A stretch of DNA of 64,000 nt from Pseudoscleropodium purum (taxonomy: Eukaryota > Streptophyta > Bryopsida > Hypnales > Brachytheciaceae). Below, piece by piece: positions 41,561-54,290 of this stretch (within the stretch, counting starts at the first letter, position 1; each line of letters starts with the position of its first letter). The stretch is taken from assembly GCA_963969395.1 (NCBI GenBank), contig OZ017802.1:18631410-18695409 (forward strand), in the 5' to 3' direction. Made by a program: the position numbers and the translations under genes. The notes beneath the pieces were generated by a model. That model did not search any database and was not told the origin of the DNA. It saw nothing but the letters and a program-made list of their open reading frames with translations.

Positions 41561-44500
41561 TGAGATCCATTACAGCTCCCGGCCTCCCCAAGTCCCAATC
41601 CAATGCTTTTTACAGGGACCCACTTGGTCCGAACCTCCAGTTCTGTATAGCGGATGAGATGAATTGCGAAAATTTGTGGTTCTATTAGGATGATGACCTA
41701 TTTTCAACCACTTAAGCAATGCAGCCTCTCTGCGGCCAGGGGGAGGTTGAGGAGAAAATTTCCACGTATATAGAAATAGATTTAAGAAGGATTTCATAAT
41801 TTTTGACATTTTTTCCCTCAAAAACAAAATTATCATAAATTCTTTCTATAAAGATTCTCTTTGTCCCATTCTCGATCTATAGGCAAATATAGGCTGGTTA
41901 CAAAATTGATGGAGGTGATTGTTGTGGCTTTTTATGTACATGTTGGGATCATTTTATACTTTCAATGTACACCTCTCAAACATTTTCATTGCCCTTGCAT
42001 TTGTGAGTTGTCACCTACAATACCACTAATTCAAAATGCCTAAGTTGTGAGAATGGGATGTTGGTCAGAAATGGGTGGTCTCCTTCAAGGTTTCGTTGTC
42101 CTATGTAGATCTTGAATTGTGGTAGTTTGTCCAATTTTACTCAAATTTGTTCCAACTTTATAAATTTATTAATTCATAGATGAGATCCTTGGGCGGCTCC
42201 ATCAATTGTCCAAAAATACTTAGTGGGTGATGGATGGAAGTGTACAATAGCAACTCTTTTGCCCAATCATCAAATGTCATTTTTCATTTTTCTAGTTCAA
42301 AAATATTTCTAGAAAATGTAGGTGTTCATTCATAGAGAGAACCAAAGTGATGACTTTAAAGAATTGCCATTTTTTGTCTACTTGATGCAAGAATGCAACA
42401 CTTTGCTAAGGTTTGGACATTCATATTGTGCACATAAAATACTAGATATAAAGAATAATCCTTGAAAGACGCTAATCATGCCACGGATAATTAGTGCCTC
42501 ATGGATGAAAGAGAATCCTTCTATATAAGACAAAAGTGCAAATGTTTTTCTTGGAATTTTGTATGAAAAGGAGAGGTTTTGCATAATATTTGGACATTCA
42601 GTGAGTGTTCTTGGGTTGCTTTAAGCAAACAATTCACACAATACCCAAAAGAATAATTTCCTTCTTAATTGACTTGTCTATTTGAGGTTAAGGATTCAAG
42701 ATTCGGTGCAATTGTAAAAGGTTTGTAGAAGTGCAGTTATTCTATAATGCTATGGATTATTCTATTAAATTTTCAAATACATTCGTTTCATAAGGTGCAT
42801 GTGGGAATTCAAAACAAAGATTCATTTTCAACTATGAACCTTCACATTAATATGGCCTCTTGCAATTTATGTAGTTTACAATATACTCTATATTTTGTGA
42901 GGAATTTCATTTTCTTGAAGTGGAAGTATATCATTGGTCTATTAAAACTAGTGACTACTACATTAATGTCCATTTTATATTTATATTGCATAAAAGATGA
43001 CCAATGATTAATCATTTAGTGTTTATTATAATAGCTTGAAACTCCACAAAATAGAAAAAAATAAATTATTATTATTATTATTCATATCTTATAAAGTAGC
43101 TTTGTCAAAACATAAGTAATTAGGTGGATGTTCCCCATTGTAAATATCTAAATGTTTTTTTTTTTTGCATTTGTCACACTCTTAGATAGAAGCAAATAGT
43201 AACCAACAAATTGCACATGTTTCAATGGCATTGCTGACTAAAGATACTACACCTACATGAGTTGAAATTGTTTTCAAGTAATTGCAACTAATTGTGAGAC
43301 CTTTTTCTAAAATTGTCTTTTAGATATTCTTGCCAAAAATGTACAATCTCTACTCATGAGAGCGTAGCTAGGGTTGAAATTGGGAATTTTTGTTTTTTCT
43401 CTTTTCTTCTTTTCATTCTAGAAAGCCATCTTTTCCTAAACAGACATTGTCTTGGAGTAAATGACTTGAACAACTTTTAATTAGTGTGGGTTTATAAGTC
43501 AAATCCTAGTTGTTGAAAAGATTCACAAGTTAGCAGTTTTAGGATACCAAGCTTAGATCAAAATCACCCAATGAAACACAAATAAGTGTGAGACAAATCC
43601 TCCATCAATTTTTTACTTCCATTTCCACTTTCATTCTATGCCATCATCACTCTATTTGATTAAAAGACTGTATATATATGATACACGGTAATAAATTGAA
43701 AAAACTTATTTCCATTTAGACCATGAAAGTACATAATCTCTTCCTTTGTTGGATTTTGGTGCAAATGTGGATTTTGATTTTTTATAAAGTAAGCTATACA
43801 ATCTATTTTTGACTAAGGATCCATGTCTACAATACAAAGTAACCTAATTTTGACCAAGGAAATATGATGTGGTTTTAGCAAGTTGGAGAATGTCTAACAA
43901 ATAACACATTGACATCTAATGAAGTTGTTAAGATTAGTTTATAGCTTTTCTTTTCTTAAAAATAGGTTCTTTAATACATTGAAAACGGGTTGGATTTTCA
44001 TCTATACATCTTTAATTTCTACTAATTCCAAGCTTGATGAAAAATTAGCAAAGAATAGTGCAAACTTCATTATTTCTCTTCCCTTCAGCATTCTATGATT
44101 AGACATATGTAAAAATGCTTGACATTGTTGAAAAAGATTGTTTACTTTAACTCCTAAAAATCTTTGAATATGTGTCACCAAAAAATAGTCAAAATAGGCC
44201 CCCAAAGAAGTAAAATCTTGTTCCACTTAACTATAAGATCTTATATTAGACTATTTCATTATATTGTAGTAAAAAAATGGGCAGTTTTGACTGCACAAAT
44301 TGTATGATTAAAGCGTTTGAAGTTGGAAAAAGTGTTTTGGGGGGGCATCCAAATTCCGAGTAGCTTTGATTCAAGCAGACTTTTGCACAAGTTAATTTCA
44401 CTTTTTTACTTGAATTCTTTTGCTTGATTTTTTTGGTAAAGTTGGACACATGTTCAAAAAATTTCATAACATTTCAATTGGGGAATACATACCAAAATTT

Positions 44501-44722
44501 TTTAATAGGGAACTAGCTTCAAAAAAAGTCACATAGAAAGCCCTTTTTTCAACAATTTATGGCTTGCACATTTAGTAGTTTCTTCAAAATGTGAATGGTG
44601 GAGTTCTAAATTTCAGCTAGATTTAGAAGAGGAAAAAATGAAAGTAAAAATCTCCCAAAATATCTAAATTTTGCAAGCTTGATTAATTTGTGTCCAAACT
44701 AAAGTAAAAGATAGTTGATAAT

Positions 44723-44986
44723 CATTAGAAGAAGTTTGAGGGCTCCAGAAGCCTATTTTGAGCCTATTCCTCTGCAATTATTCCCCGTAGCGAGGAAAAC
44801 GACCTGTTGTCAGAATTTTAAAAAAAAATTAATCTCCAAATGCAAAAAGAATTGAAACTCTTTTGAGGGGGAATGATGACGTGGCAAGGTCTCGACCATG
44901 TTAGCAGTCCAGTTCCGGTGCTGCACTGGTCCTGTTCCCTACTTGATAACTCACAGGTTTTTGGAGCCCTCAAACTTCTTCTAATG
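44723..44986. repeat. Perfect 25-bp inverted repeat around 214 bases
   Basis: Positions 44723-44747 are the exact reverse complement of 44962-44986 (CATTAGAAGAAGTTTGAGGG plus CTCCA). The enclosed segment is GC-richer than its flanks. No coding frame is supported. Confidence 0.7.
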
Positions 44987-45232
44987 TTAGGCCCAACATG
45001 AGAGGAAGTTGGATCAAGGTTAGCAAAGCTTGGCTCGTCACAAATCCCTAACACAGGATCAACTTTTCTTGATTTTGAAGATGTTGCCTTTTCCCCCAAT
45101 TTTGAATATGTTCCTCTCTCCTTGAACTATAATTTTAGAATATTCAACATTAAATTTTAAGAATATTCAAAATGTAGGCCATGGATCTCCCATAGCTTGT
45201 GTAACAACAAACATTGATAGCTTTTATATGAA

Positions 45233-45830
45233 AAGAGAAGATGCTTATATAAGTGGAGTAGTGAGAGGAAACAAAAACTTATGTAGGATATATAAATTAG
45301 AATTATTAGGAGTTCAACCACTCATAGTTAAGTGAAAATTAGGAATTGTGATCAAATTAGAATTCAAACCTCATTTTTTCATAGTAGAATAACCTTTTAC
45401 AAAAACTTTTGAACTAGAAATAGTTAGTTAACCAAGATAATTTTCATCTCGAAAAATTTGTTGAAGATTTTGAATCTCTAATCAAAAGTTATGGACAAAT
45501 TTTAGAGAGGGTTTGGAGGAGACATTTTCATTGACATTTTCAACTGTTTTCTTTGAATTTTGTCCATGACTTTCTTTGGAGGCTCAAAATCATAAATGGA
45601 TGTTTGGAGATGAAATTTATTTAGATTTCTTAACTTCTTTTAGTTCAAAGTTATTTGCATTAAGTTATTGTACTATGCTAAAATGAGGTTTGAAATTCTA
45701 CTTTGAACATAATTTCTACATTTTGATAATGAGTGGTCAAGCTCTCATCTTCAAATTATCCCATACCCTTGGAGGAGTCATGATGGACAATAGATTTGAT
45801 TATAAAATCCACTTCTCCACCTTATCTTCC
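45233..45830. mobile_element. Foldback (long inverted-repeat) element H2
   Basis: The left arm (45233-45520) and right arm (45545-45830) are diverged inverted copies. The same family as H1 is shown by AATTTTCATCTCGAAAAA, AATCAAAAGTTATGGACAAA and CAAGCTCTCATCTTC. An outward TATA-like box (CTTATATAAGTGG, near 45245) is kept. Confidence 0.7.
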
Positions 45831-46011
45831 AACAAATGGCTAAAAAAAATTGTGTCATTTTACTTTCAATTTTTTCTTTGGATGGTAATTTGTCCAATGA
45901 TAAATTGGTAATGGATTTCTTGACACTTTTTTTATTCTCTTATTGCAATTTGAAGTAACCTCTTTAGTAGGCAAAAGAAAGCTACAGAGCAATTGCCTTC
46001 CTTCTATCACC

Positions 46012-46340
46012 TTATAAGTATCCATTTCGTCACTTGGGACTCATTCTTTTTTTTTCCATTTGTTAGTATTTTGAGTGAAGTTATTTATACAAAAATCCCT
46101 AAAAATAGGTATGTTATATGCTATTATTTTACTTGTTCCTAATTAACTTGGTTTTCCCTAAAACATAACCCGAATCCTACATGTAAATAGGGTTGAAACC
46201 CAAAAGTTGTACATATTGTAGTTATTTAGTAGAATTGTTCCTAACTAGCTAAACTTGCCTTACATGCAATAGAACATGGCTAAATTGGTCCAAAGGAACC
46301 TATGTGAGAACCCTAAGTCAATGCTAAAGAAAGGTTTCAG
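46012..46340. repeat. Dispersed repeat E, copy 2, LTR-like
   Basis: Homologue of 11430-11770 with the CTACATGTAAATAGGGTTGA block and ACCTATGTGAGAACCCTAAG. Probably LTR debris. Confidence 0.6.
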
Positions 46341-46344
46341 TTTC

Positions 46345-47990
46345 CCCATCGTATCGACGAAATAATAAAAACCCCAATTGTTAGCCTACAAGTGAAGAAA
46401 ACTCAAGATGATCTAAAAGAGGACATCTACAATGTAAGTATGGTGGATCAAGGTAAAAATCATGCTAGAAGTCCAATGGTTAAATTCGTTCACTAAGATT
46501 TCCCTTCGTAAGAAAGATTCTCCATTCACCACAAATTAAAGGAGATAGCAAGGTTTGATTCTCCTTCATCAAATGTGCAAAGTAAGAATATTGGCTTGCA
46601 CATCTTTTGTAGAATTCCATAGAAGGTTCTACAAAAAAATTTCAGGATTTTCTAGTGATTAAAGGATATTCTTTCAAATGGTCAATCACCAAATTTCACA
46701 ATGAGAAATTCATGGAAATTACCTGAATGTGAGCCCTGTGAATATCACCTGGGTCTCGAAGTTTTCTTTTTTTTGCTTCTGCTCATTTTTATGGATAATT
46801 ATGGTCATAAGGACCAAAAAAGTGGGTTTAAGGAATAATTGAAAGAAACCCCAATATGTATGGATTAATGTTTCAAGAACTCTAGAAGTTCCATAAGCAT
46901 TTCCTTTTGTTAGTTTTAAGAGTCTAAATGGATGTTAGCCTGTCAAATTAGAGATTGGGAGTAGTTTCCAACTTTGGCAAAATATTGTAAAAACACTTAG
47001 TTTGGATTCCATGTAGGATTTTGCTAGTCAAAGTGCATGCGGCAATATTGGCTAAATTTAGCAAGGTTAGGATCAATCTAACTTCCCTAGTGTCATAGAA
47101 AATTTATAGCAAAAGATTAGGTGAAAATCACATTTCAACTACAAGAATGGAAAATTTGCCATTATGTGTAACTTTGCAAGCAAAATCCACGAATACTATA
47201 TGCGGCGATTGCTAGAAGAAGAGACATGTTCTTAGTACAAAAACATACCAAAAATGTAATGATGAAGCCAAACTGCCAAGATTCCCTTATGTGAGAATGA
47301 TTCTTCTTCAGAGGAATTAAATCAAGAGAAGTAAATTTATTTCTCTTGTGAAAAGTGCAATCTGGACTTGAAACTTTGCATAGAGGATTTGGGACTTCCT
47401 AAAAGGTACTCAAAAAGTTTTGTAATTTTTCAAATTATACAACATGACTCCATAGAAAGTCAACCAATGTTATTAAGAATGGAAAAATTCATGGAAATTC
47501 ATTTGGTGATGGTAAAATTCCACTAAAAATTAGGATAGTGTGTTTAAGTCTGAATAAGCACTTCATCAAGTTTTGCAACATTTTGACAACAATAACTACC
47601 CAAATTGATGGTGCTAATGGATTTTAATAGAATTTCAAAACATTCCACAAATTGACCATCGAACTACAAGCATAAGAAGGCCAAATTGAGTCATTTTGGA
47701 CTCTTTCCTTGCATTCTTGGACCTTCCGGACAACTTTGGCTAGTCAAAATTAGCAAAAATCACAAACTTCAAAACTTAGGTCTTTCACCTTTTTCACTAA
47801 GATGGAAAATACTGTCTTTTGTGAGGGTTTTTGATTGGAAAGTTTGAGGTTAGGGGATTCCTAGAGTAATTGGGGTCTTTTGAAACCAATGGTGTAGTTT
47901 GTTTCTCATTTGGAGTTTTATTTCAAAAGGATACAGGACAATCAGTTGTACGGTGGAATTAGGCATAGTAAAAATTAGTATTAATAGTTT
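46345..47990. other. AT-rich non-coding stretch
   Basis: No coding frame or clear repeat; probably degenerate retrotransposon DNA. Confidence 0.4.
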
Positions 47991-48760
47991 TTGATTTACT
48001 TAGTTAGTTTTAGAGTAAATGGAGGAGGTGAAGGCCCTTGAAAATGTATAAAAGCGCTCCCATTGACTCCCATTGCACCCCTTTTCTTGTTTTTGTTAGG
48101 CCAACTCGTGACCACCTCGTTCTTCATTTTGTTTCTTTGTCGTTTGAGACCAAATCTTTTTGCTTTCATTCTTGTTTGGCCACCATGAGGCCCTTGTTTT
48201 GTACTTTGGCCAATTTGTGGCTTTGTTAGTGAAACTTTGAGCCATTTGCCAAAGTCTCCTTGCATTCTTTTTGTGAGCCTTGCCTTTGGCTTTGTGTTTT
48301 GAGCTTATTCCAAAGGACGTGGGGGGGCCCTCTGGTTTTGCTTGTTTTTTCCATTTGAATACTCAGTCTTGAAAAGACTCTTGGCCGAATTCTAGCGATG
48401 CCATTAGCCAAGAACTTTTAGAGCTTGCTTGCTTTTTTTATGTTGAGTCTTTTAAATTCCTCACCGAGCTTTTTTTAACGAGAGATTTTACAACTTGTTG
48501 TAGCAAATTTCCCTTGAAGCCTAGATGTGGAAAATGGTGGTCCAAGTACTATTCTTTGTTCATTTGGGAAGACTTGGGTGAGATCCAAGTCTCCAAAGTT
48601 CCGCTATACGTCATCTGGTCGTTTCCTTGCGGTATAATAGCCCCATATAGCAGAGCTTCGTTTCTACACTAAACTTTTTATTCGTCCTAAAAATCCTCTT
48701 GTTGTGTGTGTTTCCTTAGAAATACCAAAAGGCAAAACCTTGCCCTTAGTGTATCCAATT
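47990..48760 (+). mobile_element. LTR-like fragment with TATA box
   Basis: TATAAAAG at 48047-48054 is followed by about 700 bases of T/G-rich leader-like sequence and AAGACTTGGGTGAGATCC (about 48570), as in plant LTR R/U5 regions. No matching second LTR or primer-binding site is identified. Confidence 0.35.
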
Positions 48761-49079
48761 TAACTTGGGTTAGGGGTCTCTGAAAGGAGACTGAAGGGTG
48801 TGGCAAGCAATGGCCAATTTTTGGACAAACTGGATTGGCCCAGTTTGGTTTTTAAGGAAAAGGAAAAGGAAACCAACAGTTGGCTCAAAGGGCCTGTCTG
48901 AAGCCCAACACGGGACTGTATGCGTGGTTGGTCAATAGCCGGCCACAGGGGGGTGCTTGATTGACTCATACGGTACTGAATTAACTCATTATCACATACA
49001 TCAACTGATATGATGCCTTCGGGCCCCAACTACTTTTGACTTTTTTTTTCTCATTTAATTTTCCCATCAAAATTGAGTG

Positions 49080-49410
49080 AGGGAAGGAACCCAAGTCCAG
49101 AGAGGTCAGTCCATAACCAAAAATCTAATTTTCGAACCAAACAAAGAGGAACCCAAGTCCAAAGGGGTCAGTCCATAACCAAAAATCTGATTTTTGCTTA
49201 AAGAATCAAACAAGAGTAAACTGAGTTCAATGAAGAAAGGAACCCAAGTCCAAAGGGGTCAATTCACAACAAAAAATCTGCTTTTTGCTTAACAAAACAA
49301 ACAAGAGCAACCCAAGTCCAGTAAGGCTTACCAAACCAGGAGGAACCCAGTCCAAAGTGGCATACCAAACAAAAGGAATCCAAGTCCAGAGAGGTCAGTC
49401 CAATTTCTGG
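49080..49410. repeat. Minisatellite with AACCCAAGTCCAGAGAGGTC units
   Basis: About five irregular 35-75-bp units built on GGAACCCAAGTCCA, AGGGGTCAGTCCATAACC and AAAATCTGATTTTTGCTTAA. It continues as a second block at 49945-50095. Confidence 0.7.
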
Positions 49411-49944
49411 ACGACGAACAGATTGAAATTCAGATTTCTTTCTCAGTTTTGTTTGGATGAAAGTCATCTAATTTGTGGAGGTTCCTTATCAAGTTCTTGT
49501 CCTATCCAATGGTTGGATTTGGTTTTATTAGAGTGCATATTTTTCTAAAATTACAAATGTGGAAGAGTGTCAAGCCAAAAATTGCACTGATTTTAGTTCA
49601 AAACTTGATTTGCAAAAATGAGGTCACAGATTAAAGAACCCAAGGATTTCAAAAAATCACCATATCAAGAGAACCTCATTTCAAATCCATTCCAACAAGT
49701 TTTAGTCAAAAAATGATAATATTTTGCTTGTAATTGAATTTTGAAGAAATTTTGAAATTTACCTTTCAAAATTTATAAAAAAAAATATTGGTGATAACAC
49801 TAGTGAATCTAACCATATGGATAGAATCTACAAGTCAATATCTACACCTTTTATTTGTATTTCAATTCCAAACTATTCTTCCACATAGCACTTTATAACA
49901 GTTTTTCCCAAATTGTTAATTTTGGAAATGGATCCAGACGTTTA

Positions 49945-50095
49945 GGGGTTCAAGAATCAAACAAGAGTAACCCAAGTCTAGAGAGGTCAGTTCTTAACAG
50001 AAACATCTTATTTTTTCTTAAAGAATCAAACAAGAGGACCCAAGTCCAGGAAGGCTTACCAAACAAGAGGGAACCCAAGTCAGTGAGGCATATAC
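49945..50095. repeat. Second block of the AACCCAAGTCCA minisatellite
   Basis: Two or three further units (AAGAATCAAACAAGAG, AACCCAAGTCTAGAGAGGTC) about 540 bases downstream of the main block. Confidence 0.65.
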
Positions 50096-50239
50096 TGATT
50101 AATTAAAACTTTGATTGGGTTAACAACCAGAGTGCTGGTTGAGGCGTTGGAGCTCCCTCCCTCCAGAAATTCCTTTGCAAACTGCACACAGATTGAGGGA
50201 ATTCACATTTTGGTTCCATACCAAAACAAATGCAACAAG

Positions 50240-51700
50240 CATAATAGGATTGAAGAGATCCTTGAAGTAGTTGGGAAGAAGAGAGAATTGTCAATGGGAA
50301 TAGAAAATTCAAGATGAAGCAGTAAATTGACTTTCTCGCCATAGTTTAAAATCGAACTCAAAGTCAATCTATAAAAAAGGAAATAAAGATTCATTTGACT
50401 TTATAGAGGTTCTAGAGGTTAACGAAATTAGAGAAAGGGTAAGAAAGCATAGTTGGGATAGATTTGACTTCAAAATACATTAGCAATACTTCAAAAGAAT
50501 TAGATTTTCAAGGATTTGACGTAGAAAATTAGGGCCTTCAAAAGAGAAGGAAAAAACTTAGAAAGAAATTGGAAAAATCAAATAAAAAATCAACTTGGAA
50601 CAAGCAAAAGGAAGCTTGGAATGTAGACGCAACCACAATAAGTCCAATTACCAAGAATCAAAAATACGTGAAGAAATATGGAGACAATGGAAAGAGCGTA
50701 CACTCAAGTGATGGAGTTTGAAGTGCCAAGTGGAGAAGAAAAGATTAGCAACGTTGAGGTTAGTGCTTAAATACAAGCCTATAATTATGTACCATTTCAA
50801 TTATAATTTCAATTTCACCTTGCAATTAGGACTATAGGCATAAATTAGAATCAAACCATAGAATCACTAGGAAAGCTGAATTAGGATTTAAATCACATAG
50901 AGAATTTCCGTAGCTCTCCAAAACTATATTACACTTCAAAATCCAGAAAAAAAACCCTCCCAAAAGTATGCTTGGATGAAGCTTAATTTTATTTTGGTTG
51001 AAAAATCAAAAGGAAAGGGAATTTAAAAGAAAATTAAAGAATTAGAATATAGTAAAAGCAAGAGAGGACAAGAATAATTGAACCAAAAGAAAGAAAAGAA
51101 AAGAAATTAATCAACCAAAGTAGTTGAAATTTATTCCAAAATCAATTTAAAAACATTAAAGAACCACAGGATTTTATTTTATTGAAAGTCAAAGTCAAAA
51201 GCAAGTGGAATCAAAGTAACTTGAAGGGGACAAGTAAAAAGAACTAGTAATAAATTTTGATGAATCGGTTAACGATCAAAATTTACTCTTTAACTCTTTA
51301 CTAGGAATCTTGAATAGGAAAATTGACTTTTATCCAAGGATAAATTAAAATCTTGAAGGTAAAATTATTTAATGATAAAAATAGAAGTAGAATTAAAATA
51401 AAGTTATCTTGAATGAAAATTGTAGTAAAAGTAGATGAAGGATTAAAAGATCACTCAAAAGAATCTTATTAAGAATTTAGAATCTAGAAAAAAGTAGAAC
51501 CTCAAGGATAAAATTAAAAGCTTAAAAAAATAGAAGATAATCCAAAAATTCATAGTCAACTCCAAAAATTAGAATAAAATTAGGACCCATAAGTTTTCAT
51601 CATTTATCCAAAAATCTACCAATCTAGGATTATAGTTAGGATTTAGCAAAAAACATCCATTGGTTAAAAGGCAACTTGTTTAATACAAACCACTCACCCA
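50240..51700. other. Purine-rich non-coding stretch
   Basis: Strong A/G bias on the plus strand, no coding frame. It ends near a segment (about 51720-51775, GAACCCGGTTGTGCATGT) that matches 10090-10145 (GAACCTGGTTGTGTATGT), again pointing to shared retroelement DNA. Confidence 0.4.
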
Positions 51701-52832
51701 TAGAATTTGATTGATAAACATAGAACCCGGTTGTGCATGTTTGGTCTTTGGGGTGGAGATCAAAGTGCTCACACTTAGGTGCGGTAAAATCTCACTAAAA
51801 ATTACACTAGTTTCTTTTATGCTAACAACATGTTTCAACAAGTTTCAAAACATTTTGATAGCCAAAAGACCCAAAACTAGCAAGATCCTTCCAAGACTAG
51901 GAAAATAGAGATTACGGTGGAGTTGACCGGTGTACAAGGAGTGTACAAAGTTGGAATGGGTCCCAAATTAGGTCTTTTTTTACTCCCTCATACCTACCTA
52001 AGACTGTAGACTAGTAACTTTCTATAGAAAAGTCAACCTCCAAAAGTTGGATTTTTAATCCTTTAGGAGTTTAAGTTGATGCTAGCTTTCGACAAGTTTT
52101 TAGCATAAGAAAAAGGGGCGATGGAAAATTTTGGACAAAAGATGGCCTTCTAAAACCAATGGCATAATCTAATGGGGATATTGGCCTACTTCATTTTTGT
52201 TTCTCATGTACTTTACAAAGTTAATTGGATGAACTTACCATGATCATCTTCCAACCTCTATGTTTATTATTTCATACCTCCAGTGTTCAAATTCTTAAAA
52301 GTATATATTAAATTAGAAGAGGCACAAAGAGCCTATTACTAGTGGTTGAGTTTCCTTCACTAATTATTTACTTGTAGAGTTACAAAGTTATAGGAAGTCA
52401 AAAGGAAAAATACAACATAAATCCTTGGGTTGACTAAAGAGAGATTACTCTTGTATTACATTTATAGGTGTTACCTAAGGCATCATTCAATTTTATTTTA
52501 GTTTTACCATAGATTATTTTCTTCTAACTTCCATATTGAACCCACTTTTCAAATATTGACTCCAATTTTTCCTCTATTTTTTATTGCCAAATAGATTTTG
52601 TATAGATTTTTTCACCAATCTTTTTTCCAATGTTTTCAAATTGAAATGGATTTAGATAAATGTAACCTAACCATCCTAAAAATAGGTGATTTTACATGAG
52701 TTGTTGTTGTGTCCTTTAGATGGTAATAGAGGGTTGCCATTTTGTAAGCCTAGAAGTTTGTTCACCTAATTATGGTATAGGTGTATATATTATAGAAACT
52801 TTTTATGATTATAATATAACTACATTTAATGT

Positions 52833-52855
52833 AAATACCTATATTATAGGTATTT
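52833..52855. repeat. 23-bp palindrome
   Basis: AAATACCTATA, one base, TATAGGTATTT: perfect 11-base arms in TA-rich DNA. Confidence 0.55.
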
Positions 52856-53729
52856 ATATATTATAAGCATATTCAATGGTTCTAGTATATTCACTTATAT
52901 AGACATGCTCAAAGCTGACATTTTCATGCTTACATATTGACACCATTGGATGGTAATGTGGCACTAGGTATGTTGAGGCTATTAGTTGGCTTGGTATCTG
53001 GTTTCAATTTATTTTTTAAATGATAAAAAAGGATGTATAAATACACTAATAGTTGTTGAAAATTGAAAATTTTAACTCTTTGAAAGTTTGATGGGGATTG
53101 GTTCCTCTAGTTCATTCTATTGTTTCTTCTTACAATTAACCCATAAATGATGCTAAGGCCCTTTTTTTGGTCCATAAGTGAGAAAGAATATTGTTGTGTA
53201 GGAAAAAAGTGCAACTATTCCTCCAATTTTTGTAGGAAAAGGGAAGATCTTTGATAGTAGCTTCACTTCCAATGAGTGTTTTTTCACTTATTGAATCCAA
53301 AAATGCACACGGTATCGAAACAAATGATTTCCATAGAGACAAGTTTGGCATTCAAGGGTAAAAATAGTCCATGTGTTTCAAGAGAGACAAAAAAAAAAAA
53401 AAATTGCAAATAATTTTTTTTCCCAGTTCCACATGAACTAACCACCATTTCTCACCCAACATAGGCCAGGGAGGATTACCCCCACTCTTGCCCTGCCGTA
53501 GGGTAAGTGTAAAAAAAATTGCCCCCTATTTTGTGCCACCTAAATTTTGTATTTTATCATGACATCTACCTAATTTGGGGTCTTTGATTGCAAATATGAA
53601 ACCACAATTTGCAGATTTTATCATATGTGTCAAATAAAAAATTTCAGGGTTTTCTACAAGGGTCAAACACGGGGCAATAGAGGGGTCAATCCTCCCTGCT
53701 CAGAACATAGACTGACCCCAGTGAGGGTA

Positions 53730-54290
53730 TGATACTATTTACCGGGGATTACACTACAGCACTGTGCAGTGCAGTACAGTACAGTAGTGAGGAAAAGACG
53801 GCCCCGAGAACCTCCTGGTCTTCGGCATCAGCCATAGACTGGCCTCCGTTATTATTAGGCCTGCGGGTGGAGATGCCCCAGAATTCCACCTGGAGCGATT
53901 CCAAACATTCCTGGAAACCTGCACCCCATTCCGTTAAGCCTTAACTTACGTTCCAATATTCCCTTCAGTTCCCTTGACAAACAGAGATCGCGAACTTTCA
54001 TTGCAGGCAGGGTGCCGCGGAAGCTCCCCGGAAGAAGCTGCACGAGGAGGACACTTCAAAAAGCTTCAGCTCCAGTCAGAGGAATCGCACCCAAATTTGG
54101 AACTCCGTCCGGCATCACACGGCAAGTGCGTTCAAAACATGACGTTATAATTCAACAAGCGTGTTCAGTTTCCACAAGTTGTAGAGGAATTGGGATGTTA
54201 TGGAATTGTACGGTAGAAGGAGAAGAGTTGGATTGTTGGAAGGAGAGTTTGTTTCTAAGAAGTCGGTAGTTGACTACAAGGTGCTCCTCC
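53730..54290. other. GC-rich gene-like remnant, product not established
   Basis: Base composition changes abruptly to about 50% GC. On the minus strand, a frame through about 54003-53856 reads MKVRDLCLSREL to GILGHLHPQA. Another frame at about 53870-53770 reads AGLIITEASL, faintly like the GG(L/F)LI(T/S)EA block of 12-oxophytodienoate (old yellow enzyme) reductases. Flanking frames are broken. The OPR resemblance rests on about ten residues and is weak. An exon of another gene is equally possible. Confidence 0.25.

Noticed and set aside
41575..41770. Possible tRNA-derived SINE on the minus strand (A-box-like TTGCTTAAGTGGTTG, B-box-like GGTTCGGACC)
   Set aside because: The boxes are about 80 bases apart, no cloverleaf can be drawn and there is no poly(A) or duplication.
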